A stretch of 60,609 bases of DNA from Parabacteroides sp. An277 (GTDB lineage: Bacteria > Bacteroidota > Bacteroidia > Bacteroidales > Tannerellaceae). Under the pieces are notes generated by a model, which made no database searches, was not told where the DNA came from, and saw only the letters and a program-made list of their open reading frames with translations. Each line of letters opens with the position of its first letter. Within the stretch, counting starts at the first letter, position 1. The position numbers and the translations under genes are program-made. This document shows, piece by piece, positions 8,475 through 18,418 of the stretch. The stretch lies in the NCBI RefSeq assembly GCF_002159645.1, contig NZ_NFJB01000025.1, forward strand, positions 1 to 60,609. The letters run 5' to 3'.

Positions 8475-11400
8475 ACCTTTCCTTTCCGAGACTTAGGTAC
8501 CGTAAAGATAGGTAAATAGAGGAAAATCCCCACGATGGACATAACCAATCCTCCGATGGTACCCGCAGCCATAGGAAACCAAAAAGCCTCTTTCTCTTCG
8601 CCTATCATAAAAGGAACAAAACCCAAGATAGTCGAAATAACCGTCAGGGAAATCGGGATGATTTTTGCATTCCAGGCTTTCAAGTAGGCTCGGAGCGGAG
8701 GCATAAGGGGAAAACGTTCTTTGATTTGATTGTACTCATTGAGAATATAAATACTGGCATTCACGGTGATGCCACAAAGCAGGACGAATGCCGCAAAGCC
8801 TCCTTGGTCGAAGTTGAGCTTAAACCCATAAAATGTCAAGAAAACGCCGATATAAGAAATCGGAATGACAAAAATAACGGCCAACGGCTGCCTCAACGAA
8901 TTGAACAGGATGCTGGTCATAAAGAAGATAATGACGATGATAAGCGCAAGAAGCAGGTATTGCGCGTCATCATCCTCGCCCCATCCATAGTAATAATTGT
9001 TGTCTACCTTGGCAGTATATCCCATAGGCAACAGACGTTGAAAATCTTTGACCAGTTGTTTTTGTATTTTCGCCCCTTGGTTTGTCGAACCAATGTATTC
9101 ATACTGGAGACAAAGTTTGTATTGTTGGTCGACTTTAGCGATTTCTTGCGGCATCTGTCCCTTCTCGACCGAAGTCAAATCAGAGAGCTTATAATACTTC
9201 TCGCCTATCCGGGCCGGGAAATATTGCATATTCCATATATCATAAGTTTTTGATTGGAGGGAAGAGAGTTTCAATTTCTCCATTTCATTATCGACAAGGA
9301 TATTTCCGGCGTAGATATCTTGCCCGAAAATAGGACTGACCGAGGCAAAAAGTTCCATCGGCTGAATGCCTGCTTGCGCCATGCGCGCTTTGTCAAGATT
9401 AAAATAAAACTCTTGATAGTCATCTTTCCACCACGAGAATTGGGAATTGATGAACACCTCTTTAATACGCCGGTATGTAAGCAGCTTTGCCTTTAGTTTT
9501 TCCGCCCATTTATAAAGCTCATCGTAATTATAACCATACATTTCGATGCGATAAGAGCCAGCACCCTCCCGCACATCGTTACTAAATCCTTGATCCATCA
9601 ATCCCCAGACGCCCCAACTTCCGCCTCCCAATTCGAGCGCTTTACTGATGACCTGGCTTTTGAGCGTATACGGAAAGCCGCTTCGTTCGGCCTCCCGTGT
9701 GAAATACACATCAATGCCTGCTTGCCGGGCATTATAAATATGGGTTTGGAATTGACGTATCTCTTTATACGTACTGAGGAAAGCCTCCATCCGATTGATA
9801 AGTGTATTCATTTGCGCAAGCGTAGTCCCATTGGGCATCGAGGCTGTAATGTTCAGTACAGTTTCATCATTACGCGTAAAATAACTTCCCTCATATACTT
9901 TCTCTACAAACAAACGCAAAGTACCACCCAAGGCTTTATCCACAATCGGTTTGATATCCTCTTTCCATACCTCGTTCTTCATGCCCTTATTATACATATC
10001 TATGCATAAAGAGTCGGTAGACGAATAGTGTTTTTTATCGTCATATTCAATTTTTTCAGGCAAAAGAAAGATAGGCAAACCGAAAGCCAAGACCAACACA
10101 ATGCAAGCTATCTTCTTCCATTGGCAAAGAAAACGAATCTGAGCTCGATAATAACGCATAAAATAAATCTTGGCTCGGAAGCATAAGGTTCGCAGATTTT
10201 TACTCCATTTCGTAAGGACTCCGTGCCTCCACACCTCCGTATTCCCCCTTTTCTTCTTCTCCCCTAACTTTAACTTCTCTATCAAAGCCGGCACAAGAAA
10301 AAGGGCGATAAAGAGTGAAACGGCCAAGTTAATTATCACTACCGCAGCAAAATCCTGCAAATTAAGGCGAATACGTTCATCGAGAAAGAAAATGATTACC
10401 AAAGCTCCAATAGTCGTAAGCGTAGCCGCCAGAATCGACAGGAATGCTTTTAAGTCGTGACGCCTACGAATGTGGTCAGTCATAACGATGGTATTATCGA
10501 TGACTAAGCTCAACGATATAGTGATACCTGCCAACGAATATAATTGTATTTCCAAGCCAAATAAGTAATAAAAGATAACGGCTATGCATAAGTTTATACT
10601 TAGACTAATAACGATTAGAAGCATATACCGCACGTTCCACGTAATCAGAAGGATGAAGAGCAGGAGGATGAGGATGGTCAGCCCCGTACGGACATATATT
10701 TTATCCAGTTCTTCTTGGATATACTCAGTTGCATCGTAACTGGTATGTATCTCGTATCCGGCAGGAAGGATCGTTTGGATATGTGCCATTTCTTCTTTTA
10801 CTTCTTGAGCCAACTTCAATTGGTTGGCGGTCTCGTCGGCCCATATAGATAGATAGATGGAATTCAATCCATTGATTCGATAATAACTTTGCGGTTCCTC
10901 TTCCTGGCGAGTCACTTTCAATAGTTGGTCAAGACGTATCAATTGCCCGTTAGCCGCCCGTACACTTATCCGGTTTGCTTCGAATCCATGTGATTCTCTT
11001 TCCGGTAAAAGAGCGAGGCGCATCCATTTGCGTACGTCTGTTTGATGGGAAATATCTGCTATCCCCAAAAATTCCTTTTGGTAATAATGAATAATGGCGG
11101 TCTGAATATCCGATACAGTAATACCCAATTCAGTAAGTTGCTCGCTATCATACTCTAAATGCCATTCCATAGGTGTGGCACCACTCACTTGAATCTGGTA
11201 GATACCTTGTATCGTACTAAGTCGAGGCTTGATTTGATTTTCGGCAAAACGTTGGATAAAAATAGGTGTTGCCGCAGCATTCAGCGTATAACTCAAGAAA
11301 GGACGCGAGGCTCGATCATCAGGACGGCTCATTTCCAAGACAGGATAAGTTACGCCATCAGGCAGGTCGGGCCATGTTTGGCGTACAATCGTAGAAGCCT

Positions 11401-11731
11401 CAAAACGGGCTGCATCTATATTGGTATGTTTATCCAATTCGAGGGTGATGCGTCCCCAACCATTGCCAGATGTCGATGTAATTTCCTTAACGCCTTTGAT
11501 GCGAGAAAGCATAGACTCCAACCTTGAAGTAACTTCCATCTCGATGACACGAGAAGAGTTTCCTGCCATATTATAGCTAATGCTCAATTGTGGCAAAGTC
11601 CGTGAGGGCGAAAGTTTCACGGGAAGCAAAGGAATAAGCGCCAACCCCGCCAGCGCCGCACAGAGAAAAGCTACAATCCAAGTAAATGCTGATATATTCC
11701 GTTTAAAGCCCATGCTCATAGTCAAATTCAT
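8450..11731 (-). CDS. RND efflux pump subunit (second pump of the operon)
   Basis: The 1093-aa inner-membrane protein has the RND plan: one N-terminal helix, a large periplasmic loop, six helices, a second loop and five to six more helices. LSLVIDNTIVMTDHI is the TM4 proton-relay segment; only one of AcrB's two adjacent aspartates is kept (DN). It belongs near the HAE1/heavy-metal RND clade, and its substrate is unknown. The start overlaps the TolC-type gene by 29 bases, so it is translationally coupled; ATGs at 11719 or 11713 are alternatives. It is the last gene of a four-gene efflux operon. Confidence 0.88.
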   Translation of the reverse strand: MNLTMSMGFKRNISAFTWIVAFLCAALAGLALIPLLPVKLSPSRTLPQLSISYNMAGNSSRVIEMEVTSRLESMLSRIKGVKEITSTSGNGWGRITLELDKHTNIDAARFEASTIVRQTWPDLPDGVTYPVLEMSRPDDRASRPFLSYTLNAAATPIFIQRFAENQIKPRLSTIQGIYQIQVSGATPMEWHLEYDSEQLTELGITVSDIQTAIIHYYQKEFLGIADISHQTDVRKWMRLALLPERESHGFEANRISVRAANGQLIRLDQLLKVTRQEEEPQSYYRINGLNSIYLSIWADETANQLKLAQEVKEEMAHIQTILPAGYEIHTSYDATEYIQEELDKIYVRTGLTILILLLFILLITWNVRYMLLIVISLSINLCIAVIFYYLFGLEIQLYSLAGITISLSLVIDNTIVMTDHIRRRHDLKAFLSILAATLTTIGALVIIFFLDERIRLNLQDFAAVVIINLAVSLFIALFLVPALIEKLKLGEKKKRGNTEVWRHGVLTKWSKNLRTLCFRAKIYFMRYYRAQIRFLCQWKKIACIVLVLAFGLPIFLLPEKIEYDDKKHYSSTDSLCIDMYNKGMKNEVWKEDIKPIVDKALGGTLRLFVEKVYEGSYFTRNDETVLNITASMPNGTTLAQMNTLINRMEAFLSTYKEIRQFQTHIYNARQAGIDVYFTREAERSGFPYTLKSQVISKALELGGGSWGVWGLMDQGFSNDVREGAGSYRIEMYGYNYDELYKWAEKLKAKLLTYRRIKEVFINSQFSWWKDDYQEFYFNLDKARMAQAGIQPMELFASVSPIFGQDIYAGNILVDNEMEKLKLSSLQSKTYDIWNMQYFPARIGEKYYKLSDLTSVEKGQMPQEIAKVDQQYKLCLQYEYIGSTNQGAKIQKQLVKDFQRLLPMGYTAKVDNNYYYGWGEDDDAQYLLLALIIVIIFFMTSILFNSLRQPLAVIFVIPISYIGVFLTFYGFKLNFDQGGFAAFVLLCGITVNASIYILNEYNQIKERFPLMPPLRAYLKAWNAKIIPISLTVISTILGFVPFMIGEEKEAFWFPMAAGTIGGLVMSIVGIFLYLPIFTVPKSRKGKVQSVPNER

Positions 11732-13193
11732 TCGAAAGCGAAATGCCTACCTCAAAATCATGCAATGTCAACTTCCGTATCTTATAGTAACTTAGCCAAT
11801 AGTTTTGTAAAGCATTGATATAATTTCGCTGGGCTTCTTGCTGACGATTGAGCGAAAGCGTCATGCTATTCAGGTCTGCCTTGCCAATCAGAAAACGTTG
11901 CTTGGTTTTCTGGTAAGCCATCAAAGCGATATCCAAAGCTTCCTCCGCGCTCTGGATAAGGTGCTGCTGGATATGAAAGTCTCCTACCGTCATGATAACC
12001 TCCTCTTCAACACTAATAGCCGTCTGCTCTGCCGTTGTCTGGGCAATACGGAGGTTACTTTTCGCTATGTTATGTTTTCCTTTACGTACACCCCAATCAA
12101 TCAAAGGTATTGATACAGAAACAGACACCACGTCTTGCTGCAAAGGATCCCTATAGGCTTCTTTAAAGGAAGAGGCTACTTGATTGAAGCCAATGCTCGC
12201 ATTCACTGAGGCATTGAAAAGCGACTCTTTCTTGGTTCTATCTACTTCCTGCTCGGCTTCTAAGATGCTTTGCTTTGAGGCCAAGAGTTCCGGATTATTT
12301 TCACGTGCCATGCGTAGCGCTTCGCTGACAGGTATTTCCAATTTTCGCGGGCGAGAAGGCAATCGCAGGCGTATCGTACGATTCTTGTCGAAGTTTAAAT
12401 AAGATGCCAAACTAAACATCGCGCGTTGAAGCGATATTTCAGCGTTCTGCAAGGTGTTTCGCGCATTAATGGCATCCAATTTAAGTGTTAATAAATCTTC
12501 TTGGCTAATAGCTGCTATCTTATGTCGTTCCTGACCCGTACGATAGAGTGTATCCGTATTGGCTACATTCTCCTTAGCCATATCGTATTCTACTTGCGCC
12601 ATCGCCAAAGCAAAAAAATAGGTAGTTGCCTGCTCGCTGATAGATTCCATATTATAGAGGAATTCCTTTTTCACCTTCTCATATTTCAAAGGTTCAATCT
12701 TCCGTGCCCACCGAAATGCATTGTATCCAATCAAATCCTGGCTATACCCAATGCGTATCGGAACCGTCGTGAACTGATTGTAATCGTTTTCGCCAAACGA
12801 ACGCATGTAGCCCAAATCGGTATCGAGGTAGAAACTGCCGCCCAGGAGGTCGAAATTCTGCGTCACGTTCAGATTTCCGCTCGCGTAGAAGGACTGTTGC
12901 TTACGGTAGACATCCAAATCGGCTTCAGAGTCGTACCTTCGGGTAATATCGCGGTAGTATTGCGCCGGGGTGAGGTTCAACGTGAGGCTGGGTAACCGCT
13001 CCGCCTTATAATTACGGTATTCCCAATAGCCGGACAAATACAAATTCTTGCTTCGGAAAGCCTCCAGCGAACTATCCGCCGCCAACTGAATCGTTTTCTC
13101 GAGCGAAAGTTCAATCGTCTGTCCCGCTACGAAGGGAGCGAAGCAAAGAAGTATCGCTATCAACTGCATTTTCATTATTTCTTTTCTATTCAT
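11703..13193 (-). CDS. TolC-family outer membrane efflux channel
   Basis: The 496-aa protein has a signal peptide (MQLIAILLCFAPFVAGQ) and the duplicated coiled-coil plan of outer membrane efflux proteins. Examples are ALRMARENNPELLASKQSILEAEQ in the first half and the QTTAEQTAISVEEEV to RQQEAQRNYINALQNYWLSYYKIRKLTLHDF segments near the end. It would supply the outer-membrane duct for the flanking RND pumps. The upstream RND gene is separated from it by a 41-bp-period tandem repeat; the downstream RND gene overlaps it. The first ATG at 13193 (MNRKEIMKMQ) or the seventh residue could be the start. Confidence 0.9.
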   Translation of the reverse strand: MNRKEIMKMQLIAILLCFAPFVAGQTIELSLEKTIQLAADSSLEAFRSKNLYLSGYWEYRNYKAERLPSLTLNLTPAQYYRDITRRYDSEADLDVYRKQQSFYASGNLNVTQNFDLLGGSFYLDTDLGYMRSFGENDYNQFTTVPIRIGYSQDLIGYNAFRWARKIEPLKYEKVKKEFLYNMESISEQATTYFFALAMAQVEYDMAKENVANTDTLYRTGQERHKIAAISQEDLLTLKLDAINARNTLQNAEISLQRAMFSLASYLNFDKNRTIRLRLPSRPRKLEIPVSEALRMARENNPELLASKQSILEAEQEVDRTKKESLFNASVNASIGFNQVASSFKEAYRDPLQQDVVSVSVSIPLIDWGVRKGKHNIAKSNLRIAQTTAEQTAISVEEEVIMTVGDFHIQQHLIQSAEEALDIALMAYQKTKQRFLIGKADLNSMTLSLNRQQEAQRNYINALQNYWLSYYKIRKLTLHDFEVGISLSNEFDYEHGL

Positions 13194-13217
13194 ATTTTAT
13201 TCTTCATTCATTATCCT

Positions 13218-13429
13218 TATGAAACACAACTTCTTGTCTTGCTACAACCTGAGCGACGCAAGAAGTGTTACATCTAGCCCTGCTACGACCGAAGCGACAC
13301 AAGAAGTGTTACATCTAGCCCTGCTATGACCGGAGCGACGCAAGAAGTGTTACATCTAGCCCTGCTACGACCGGAGCGACGCAAGAAGTGTTACATCTAG
13401 CCCTGCTACGACCGAAGCGACGCAAGAAA
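13218..13429. repeat. Tandem repeat, exact 41-bp period, about five copies
   Basis: CAAGAAGTG recurs at 13259, 13300, 13341, 13382 and, truncated to CAAGAA, at 13423, each exactly 41 bases apart. The unit also contains TAGCCCTGCTA and ACCGGAGCGAC. Copies differ by a few point changes (CTACGACC, CTATGACC, CTACAACC). The period is not a multiple of three, so this is not a coding repeat. It lies inside the efflux operon, between the first RND pump and the TolC-type gene. Confidence 0.9.
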
Positions 13430-13438
13430 AAGCCTTTC

Positions 13439-16400
13439 TTATGTAGCAGTCCTTGTTGCATCCTTCTTTTTATAAATAGTCCAATACACAAGCGGCACGA
13501 CAAACAAACTAACGGCCGTTCCAATAAGCATTGCAGATATCATCGCTATCGAAAGCGGCTTTTGCAACTCGCTCCCCAAATCGAACGAAAAAAGCAATGG
13601 AACCATGCCGAATATCGTGGTGAGCGAGGTCATCATAATCGGACGAAGTCGCCTACGCCCTGCCTCGTGTATAGCTTCGAGGAGCGGATACCCTTCCCGT
13701 CGCAGTTCATTGATAGCATCCAGCTTCAAAATCGAGTCATTAATAATAATACCGCACGTAACTACAATCCCAATCGCACTCATCAGATTCAGCGTGTGCC
13801 CGAAAATCCAAAGCGTCAAAAGTGCGGCAGCGATATCGATGGGTATTTCTGTCAACACAATAAGCGGTTGGAGAAAACTCTCGAATTGAGCTGCTAAAAT
13901 AAAATACATCAACAAAATAGAGATAAAAAGAATCACGACCAACTCATTCAACATCTCTTGGTTTGAAAAGAAACTACCTCTAAAATCCACATCCCAGGTA
14001 TCCCGATAATGGTCGTCTGTACGAATAACGGTTCGGATTTCCTCCACAAGTGCCTTGGCATCCCTTACATGATGAAAACTGAAAGGGATAAACTCGCCAT
14101 TCTTTCCTGCCGTCAGAGTCTTCAAATCCTGCCCAGGCGAAACTTTCACCAACGCACGGAGCGGAACGAAACGGACTTCTTCCTTTCCGTCTGTTTCGGA
14201 AACCGATACCACACGAAGAAGTGTTTGTTGTAAAATATCTTGAATTGTCTGTTCTTTGCCGGCTAATGTAATGGGTAAATATTGTTGGTAAGAACGGAGT
14301 GTAGCGATCTCATTTTCTTTAAAGGCTGTCCGAAGTGTGCGGTAGACCTCTTCGTAGGAAATGCCATAAAGCAGAAGTTTCTGGTAATCTATTGAAAGGT
14401 TCAATTGGTTGTCGAATGCAACACCCACAGGCCTTTCCCCGGAAACTTCTTCGATGTCTTGCTCTATATGTTGGATTTCAACCGCATCCGGTGTTACCTC
14501 TTTATTTCGAGCATAGAGTTCGGCCACGATATCCGCCTCGCCCGTATCAAACAGTTTCTCGAAAACAGTTTCAGGTGGAGCAAAGGAAACAACGGCCGAA
14601 GGATAATGTGCCCGAATCCAGGTTACAATCGTTTGCTGAAGCGGAGCAATCTGGCTTGCCTCGGCTGTTTTAAAATAAAGTTCCGCTTCCGATATGGAAA
14701 GTTCACGATCTCGATTCAACAAAAATTGTTGTTGGCCGATATAGGCCGTATGCTGCGCCCCTTGCTTATCTGCTTCTTGCATCAAAAGAGCTATGCGGGT
14801 CCGATTTTCATCCAGATGTATATTTTCGTTCCATTCCAAATGAACTATTAATTCATTCTGGTCTATTTCTGGCATCCGCGATTTCGGTACAGCCAAAAAC
14901 AAATAGACGCAAAAGGGTATCGTGAGGCCAGAAAGAATCCAAGTCGTCCGTTTGTGACGAAATACAAAGTCCACACCACGGTCATAAAAATGATCTAATG
15001 TATGTTCTTTAATCAAATTGTTCACATTCACTTGCAACCAACGAAAGCGAGATTTCGGGATACTATATACTAACTTATATAACACAGGCAACAACATAAT
15101 ACCTGTAAAATACGAAACCAATAACCCGACCGTCACCGCAAAAGCTTGGTCAAAAAAAATCGCTCCTGCAATTCCACTCATGAACACCAAAGGGAAAAAG
15201 ACAGCAATCGTAGTAAGCGTAGAGCTGAGCATCGGCGTAATGACTTCAGCTGTTCCTTTCGTACATGCCTCTTCCAACGAATCGCCCCGAGCACGATATT
15301 GGGTAATGTTTTCTGTCACGATAATAGAGCTATCAATCATCATACCCAAAGCGAGAATCAAACCGGAAAGCGAAATGATATTCAGCGACATGTGAAACAT
15401 GTAAAAAAACAAGAAACTGGTGATAAGGCTCACCACCATACTCAACCCAATGACCAACGGACTCTTCACATCACCCAAAAACAAGACCGCTACAATGCAA
15501 ATAAAGAAGAAACCTAACGATAGGTTCTGCTTCAGGTTCGAAATGGTATAATCCAGCAACTCCGTTTGGTTTCGAGTAATCGTAAATTCGATATCTGGAT
15601 AAATCGAAGCGAAATAATCTGTCACTTCTCCCAACGATTCTTTCATACGATCCATACTCTCGTCGGATTGCTTGATAATCGCCAATGTCACGGCACGCTT
15701 TCCTCCCGACATGGATATTCCCGTCTCTTTCTCAGGCACAATCGATATATGCGCCAAATCTTTCAATTGGAACAGACGCCCTTCTTTACGGATATAAATC
15801 TGTTTTACATCGTCGACGGTACGGAGGAGCGTAGAAAATTTGATATTGTATTCATAATAACCATCGCGAACGGTCATGCTCCCCGGTTCCACATTATTAT
15901 TAGCTAATGCCGTTTCGATGTCTTCCAAGGTAATGCCGGAAGTTTCCATCCGGTTTCGGTCCGGAATGATTTGCAATTGTCTCCCGACCAACCCCGTTAC
16001 ATCCACCATTGCCACCTCCGGCAATTGCTCGATACGACGTTTGATGACTGTCTCTGCAAATTGGCACAAATCAAGGAACGCCTCTTCCTCATCTACCTTT
16101 CCTGCCTCTTTCAGCGTAAGATTCAAGCAAAAAACCGGAATATCCGTTGCGCTCGCCTTAACTACACGCGGACGTTCTATTTCACGAGATAAATGGCTCA
16201 TGGCAGCATCTATTTTCTCGTTCACTTCTATAAAGGCCAAGTCGGTATTGGTCCCAAATTCGAAACTTAAACGGACCACTCCATTTCCGTCACGCGTTTC
16301 GCTTTGGATATCCTTCAAACCCGCTACTTGCATTAATTGCTGGCGGATAGGTTTGACAATCGTATTCTCCAGTTCGCGAGCCGACGTGTTCTGACCTGTA

Positions 16401-16552
16401 ATTTGAACCGTAATTTCCGGAATGGCAATATCGGGCAATAAAGACACCGGAATGGAAAAATAGGTCACCATTCCTATAATAAAGCAGGCCGTAAAAGCCA
16501 TCAAGACGGCAATAGGCCGTTGTATCAGGAAACGAATCATCTTATTTTTCAA
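13439..16552 (-). CDS. RND efflux pump subunit (first pump of the operon)
   Basis: The 1037-aa protein matches the AcrB/MexB-type hydrophobe/amphiphile RND family: FLIQRPIAVLMAFTACFIIG at the start, LPDIAIPEITVQI, LALGMMIDSSIIVTENI in TM4 (one relay aspartate kept, the second replaced by Ser), and the second repeat ALLTLWIFGHTLNLMSAIG with TSLTTIFGMVPLLF. It exports small hydrophobic compounds using the proton gradient. The start lies within the last 11 bases of the adaptor gene. Two different RND subunits in one operon suggest a heteromeric pump, as in MdtBC, or two pumps sharing adaptor and channel. Confidence 0.9.
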   Translation of the reverse strand: MKNKMIRFLIQRPIAVLMAFTACFIIGMVTYFSIPVSLLPDIAIPEITVQITGQNTSARELENTIVKPIRQQLMQVAGLKDIQSETRDGNGVVRLSFEFGTNTDLAFIEVNEKIDAAMSHLSREIERPRVVKASATDIPVFCLNLTLKEAGKVDEEEAFLDLCQFAETVIKRRIEQLPEVAMVDVTGLVGRQLQIIPDRNRMETSGITLEDIETALANNNVEPGSMTVRDGYYEYNIKFSTLLRTVDDVKQIYIRKEGRLFQLKDLAHISIVPEKETGISMSGGKRAVTLAIIKQSDESMDRMKESLGEVTDYFASIYPDIEFTITRNQTELLDYTISNLKQNLSLGFFFICIVAVLFLGDVKSPLVIGLSMVVSLITSFLFFYMFHMSLNIISLSGLILALGMMIDSSIIVTENITQYRARGDSLEEACTKGTAEVITPMLSSTLTTIAVFFPLVFMSGIAGAIFFDQAFAVTVGLLVSYFTGIMLLPVLYKLVYSIPKSRFRWLQVNVNNLIKEHTLDHFYDRGVDFVFRHKRTTWILSGLTIPFCVYLFLAVPKSRMPEIDQNELIVHLEWNENIHLDENRTRIALLMQEADKQGAQHTAYIGQQQFLLNRDRELSISEAELYFKTAEASQIAPLQQTIVTWIRAHYPSAVVSFAPPETVFEKLFDTGEADIVAELYARNKEVTPDAVEIQHIEQDIEEVSGERPVGVAFDNQLNLSIDYQKLLLYGISYEEVYRTLRTAFKENEIATLRSYQQYLPITLAGKEQTIQDILQQTLLRVVSVSETDGKEEVRFVPLRALVKVSPGQDLKTLTAGKNGEFIPFSFHHVRDAKALVEEIRTVIRTDDHYRDTWDVDFRGSFFSNQEMLNELVVILFISILLMYFILAAQFESFLQPLIVLTEIPIDIAAALLTLWIFGHTLNLMSAIGIVVTCGIIINDSILKLDAINELRREGYPLLEAIHEAGRRRLRPIMMTSLTTIFGMVPLLFSFDLGSELQKPLSIAMISAMLIGTAVSLFVVPLVYWTIYKKKDATRTAT

Positions 16553-17618
16553 TTAGTCGGACCGGTGCTTCATGTGCCAAATTAATATTTCCACTCGTAA
16601 TAACGACATCACCCGCCTTCAAACCTTCGGTAATCGTATAGCTCGTCGCATTCTCCAATCCTGTATGTACATAAACCCAATTCGCCTTATTATCCACTAA
16701 CGTGAATACCACTTGTTTACCCGACCGCAACACCACGGCCTCTTTGGGTACTACTAATTGTTTTCCTAACGAACGATGCACGCTCACCTGTACATTCATA
16801 CCATCGAAGAGACGGTTCGTCCCTTCGATAGCAGCTTTTACTTGTATCATGCCGTTCTCGTCCACCCTTGGATTAATTTCCGTAATGTGTCCGTTTACCT
16901 TCTCTTCGGATGCCGCGAAAGGATAAACGACAACACGGTCTCCCTCCCGAATAAGGGGCAATTCATTCTCCAAAATAGTAAAACGCGCCTCCATGCTTTG
17001 CGGGTCGATAAGAGTGCAAAAAGCCTCCGACGTAGAAGCTACGTTATATTCTTTCTGCGTAAGATTGGCGATGATACCTTCGAAAGGTGCCGTCAATGTC
17101 GCCCGCCTCCATTCATAATCGGCCAATTCATAAGTTGTTCGCGCTTGTTCATATCCACTCTGTATCTGAGCTAATCTAAGGACATCCGCCGGGACGCGTG
17201 CCGAATCTTTCAACATATAACCTTGCCCAATAAGTACATCCTGCAACTCCAGCTTTGCTTTTTCGAGCGCATCCAAAGCACTTGCCCGTTGATTCTCGAG
17301 CCGAAACGAAGCCAACGAAGCAATCCGTTCGCCTTTTCGAACCCGTTCGCCATTCTTTACATAAATATGTGCGATGGGTTCTGCTGTCTCAAACCGCATA
17401 TCGGCCTGCCGACGCGCTTCCAACTTTCCATTGCTAATCAATTCATGATGGAAATCTGTTTCTTCCAACTTCATAACCGTTACCTCGTTTGTCTCAGCAG
17501 GCAACACTGCATTCACCGTCTCTTCTTTCATGGCTTTTTCCTCCTTGCCGCAAGCTACACAAACGAACAAAAGCGCAATCATCTCCACCAAACAATACTT
17601 TCTCATGGTTGATTTCAT
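16542..17618 (-). CDS. RND periplasmic adaptor (membrane fusion protein), lipoprotein
   Basis: The 358-aa protein has a lipoprotein signal (LLFVCVACGKEE, modified Cys about residue 23). The barrel-sandwich halves are AEPIAHIYVKNGERVRKGE and APFEGIIANLTQKEYN, around an alpha-hairpin with many Ala, Glu and Arg residues. The C-terminal beta-barrel and membrane-proximal parts end in ITSGNINLAHEAPVRL. It would link the RND pumps to the outer-membrane channel. It is the first gene of the efflux operon, behind a well-spaced promoter at 17655-17685. No adjacent TetR or MarR regulator is present in the window. Confidence 0.9.
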   Translation of the reverse strand: MKSTMRKYCLVEMIALLFVCVACGKEEKAMKEETVNAVLPAETNEVTVMKLEETDFHHELISNGKLEARRQADMRFETAEPIAHIYVKNGERVRKGERIASLASFRLENQRASALDALEKAKLELQDVLIGQGYMLKDSARVPADVLRLAQIQSGYEQARTTYELADYEWRRATLTAPFEGIIANLTQKEYNVASTSEAFCTLIDPQSMEARFTILENELPLIREGDRVVVYPFAASEEKVNGHITEINPRVDENGMIQVKAAIEGTNRLFDGMNVQVSVHRSLGKQLVVPKEAVVLRSGKQVVFTLVDNKANWVYVHTGLENATSYTITEGLKAGDVVITSGNINLAHEAPVRLIEK

Positions 17619-17654
17619 TTTTTACCGTAACTATACATTTATTATTCTTGTCAG

Positions 17655-17685
17655 CAAAAATACATATTTAAGCAAGTTAGGCAAA
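17655..17685 (-). promoter_or_regulatory. Promoter of the efflux operon
   Basis: On the minus strand, TTTG (17682-17685) is followed after exactly 19 bases by TATTTTTG (17655-17662). This matches the Bacteroides -33/-7 arrangement. The leader to the adaptor ATG is about 35 bases. Confidence 0.65.
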
Positions 17686-17730
17686 AAGAAAAAGGATGAC
17701 ATTTTCACTTCCTCATCCCATAACAAGGTA

Positions 17731-18381
17731 TCAAAAAACGCATTCCGCAATCTCTTGCATATCATTCATCAGTTTGCACGTATGATACCCATCAGCTACA
17801 GCATGGCTCACGAAAACAGAGACGGGAATCTGTATCCGTCCGTTTGTCTTAAAATATTTCCCGAACTTGATAAGCGGAAAAAGGAGACTGTTCTCCGAAT
17901 AGGTATCTTGGGCAAAAGAGGTGAAACTAAGCCAAGGAAGGCAAGAAACAGGACAATAATTGGCAGGCTGTCCGGGTCGTGCCTTAATGACGCCAGTTAC
18001 ATCTCGGTATTGAGCCATATCGGAAACTACCGTCTGGTAGAACGTCTCGAAATCCGCGCTATATTCGCTCCAGATATCGGTAAAAGTCTTATTCTCTGGA
18101 TGGAAAAGCGTATAGCAAGGCACAACCTCTTCCCAATATCCCAATTGTCCCTCTTCATTAAAACTCATTCGAAACTCCTTATGCTGGTTTACGGCTTTCA
18201 GGATGACATAGAGCATGATGGGAAAGAAACGCAACCCGCATGCCTTTTGAGCCTCTACTAAATGCGTAATATCCAGATTCGCATTCAAATTGTACTTACA
18301 CTTGATTTGTGTGTAATAATAATCGAAGTAAATGCTCCGTTCCCAAGTTGATTTGTCGATGATATGGAATTGTGTGTTCAT
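17731..18381 (-). CDS. Chloramphenicol acetyltransferase-like protein (type A CAT family)
   Basis: The 216-aa protein has full CAT length. The catalytic region reads FVSHAVADGYH (His193, Asp197), against the usual HHAVCDGFH, so the catalytic second His is kept and the first is Ser. Other family features are STWERSIYFDYYY near the start, FRMSFNEEGQLGYWE and PWLSFTSFAQD. CATs transfer acetyl from acetyl-CoA to the 3-hydroxyl of chloramphenicol; chromosomal relatives may act on other acceptors, so resistance is not proven. It starts 38 bases after the GNAT gene ends and probably shares its transcript. Confidence 0.88.
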   Translation of the reverse strand: MNTQFHIIDKSTWERSIYFDYYYTQIKCKYNLNANLDITHLVEAQKACGLRFFPIMLYVILKAVNQHKEFRMSFNEEGQLGYWEEVVPCYTLFHPENKTFTDIWSEYSADFETFYQTVVSDMAQYRDVTGVIKARPGQPANYCPVSCLPWLSFTSFAQDTYSENSLLFPLIKFGKYFKTNGRIQIPVSVFVSHAVADGYHTCKLMNDMQEIAECVF

Positions 18382-18418
18382 ATCCTTAGTTATTTAGTAT
18401 TTGCCAATAAAAGAAGAA

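Noticed and set aside
13324-13524. Minus-strand 66-codon frame over the 41-bp repeat
   Set aside because: It runs from repeat DNA into the antisense or alternative frame of the RND gene, and the repeat unit cannot keep a frame.
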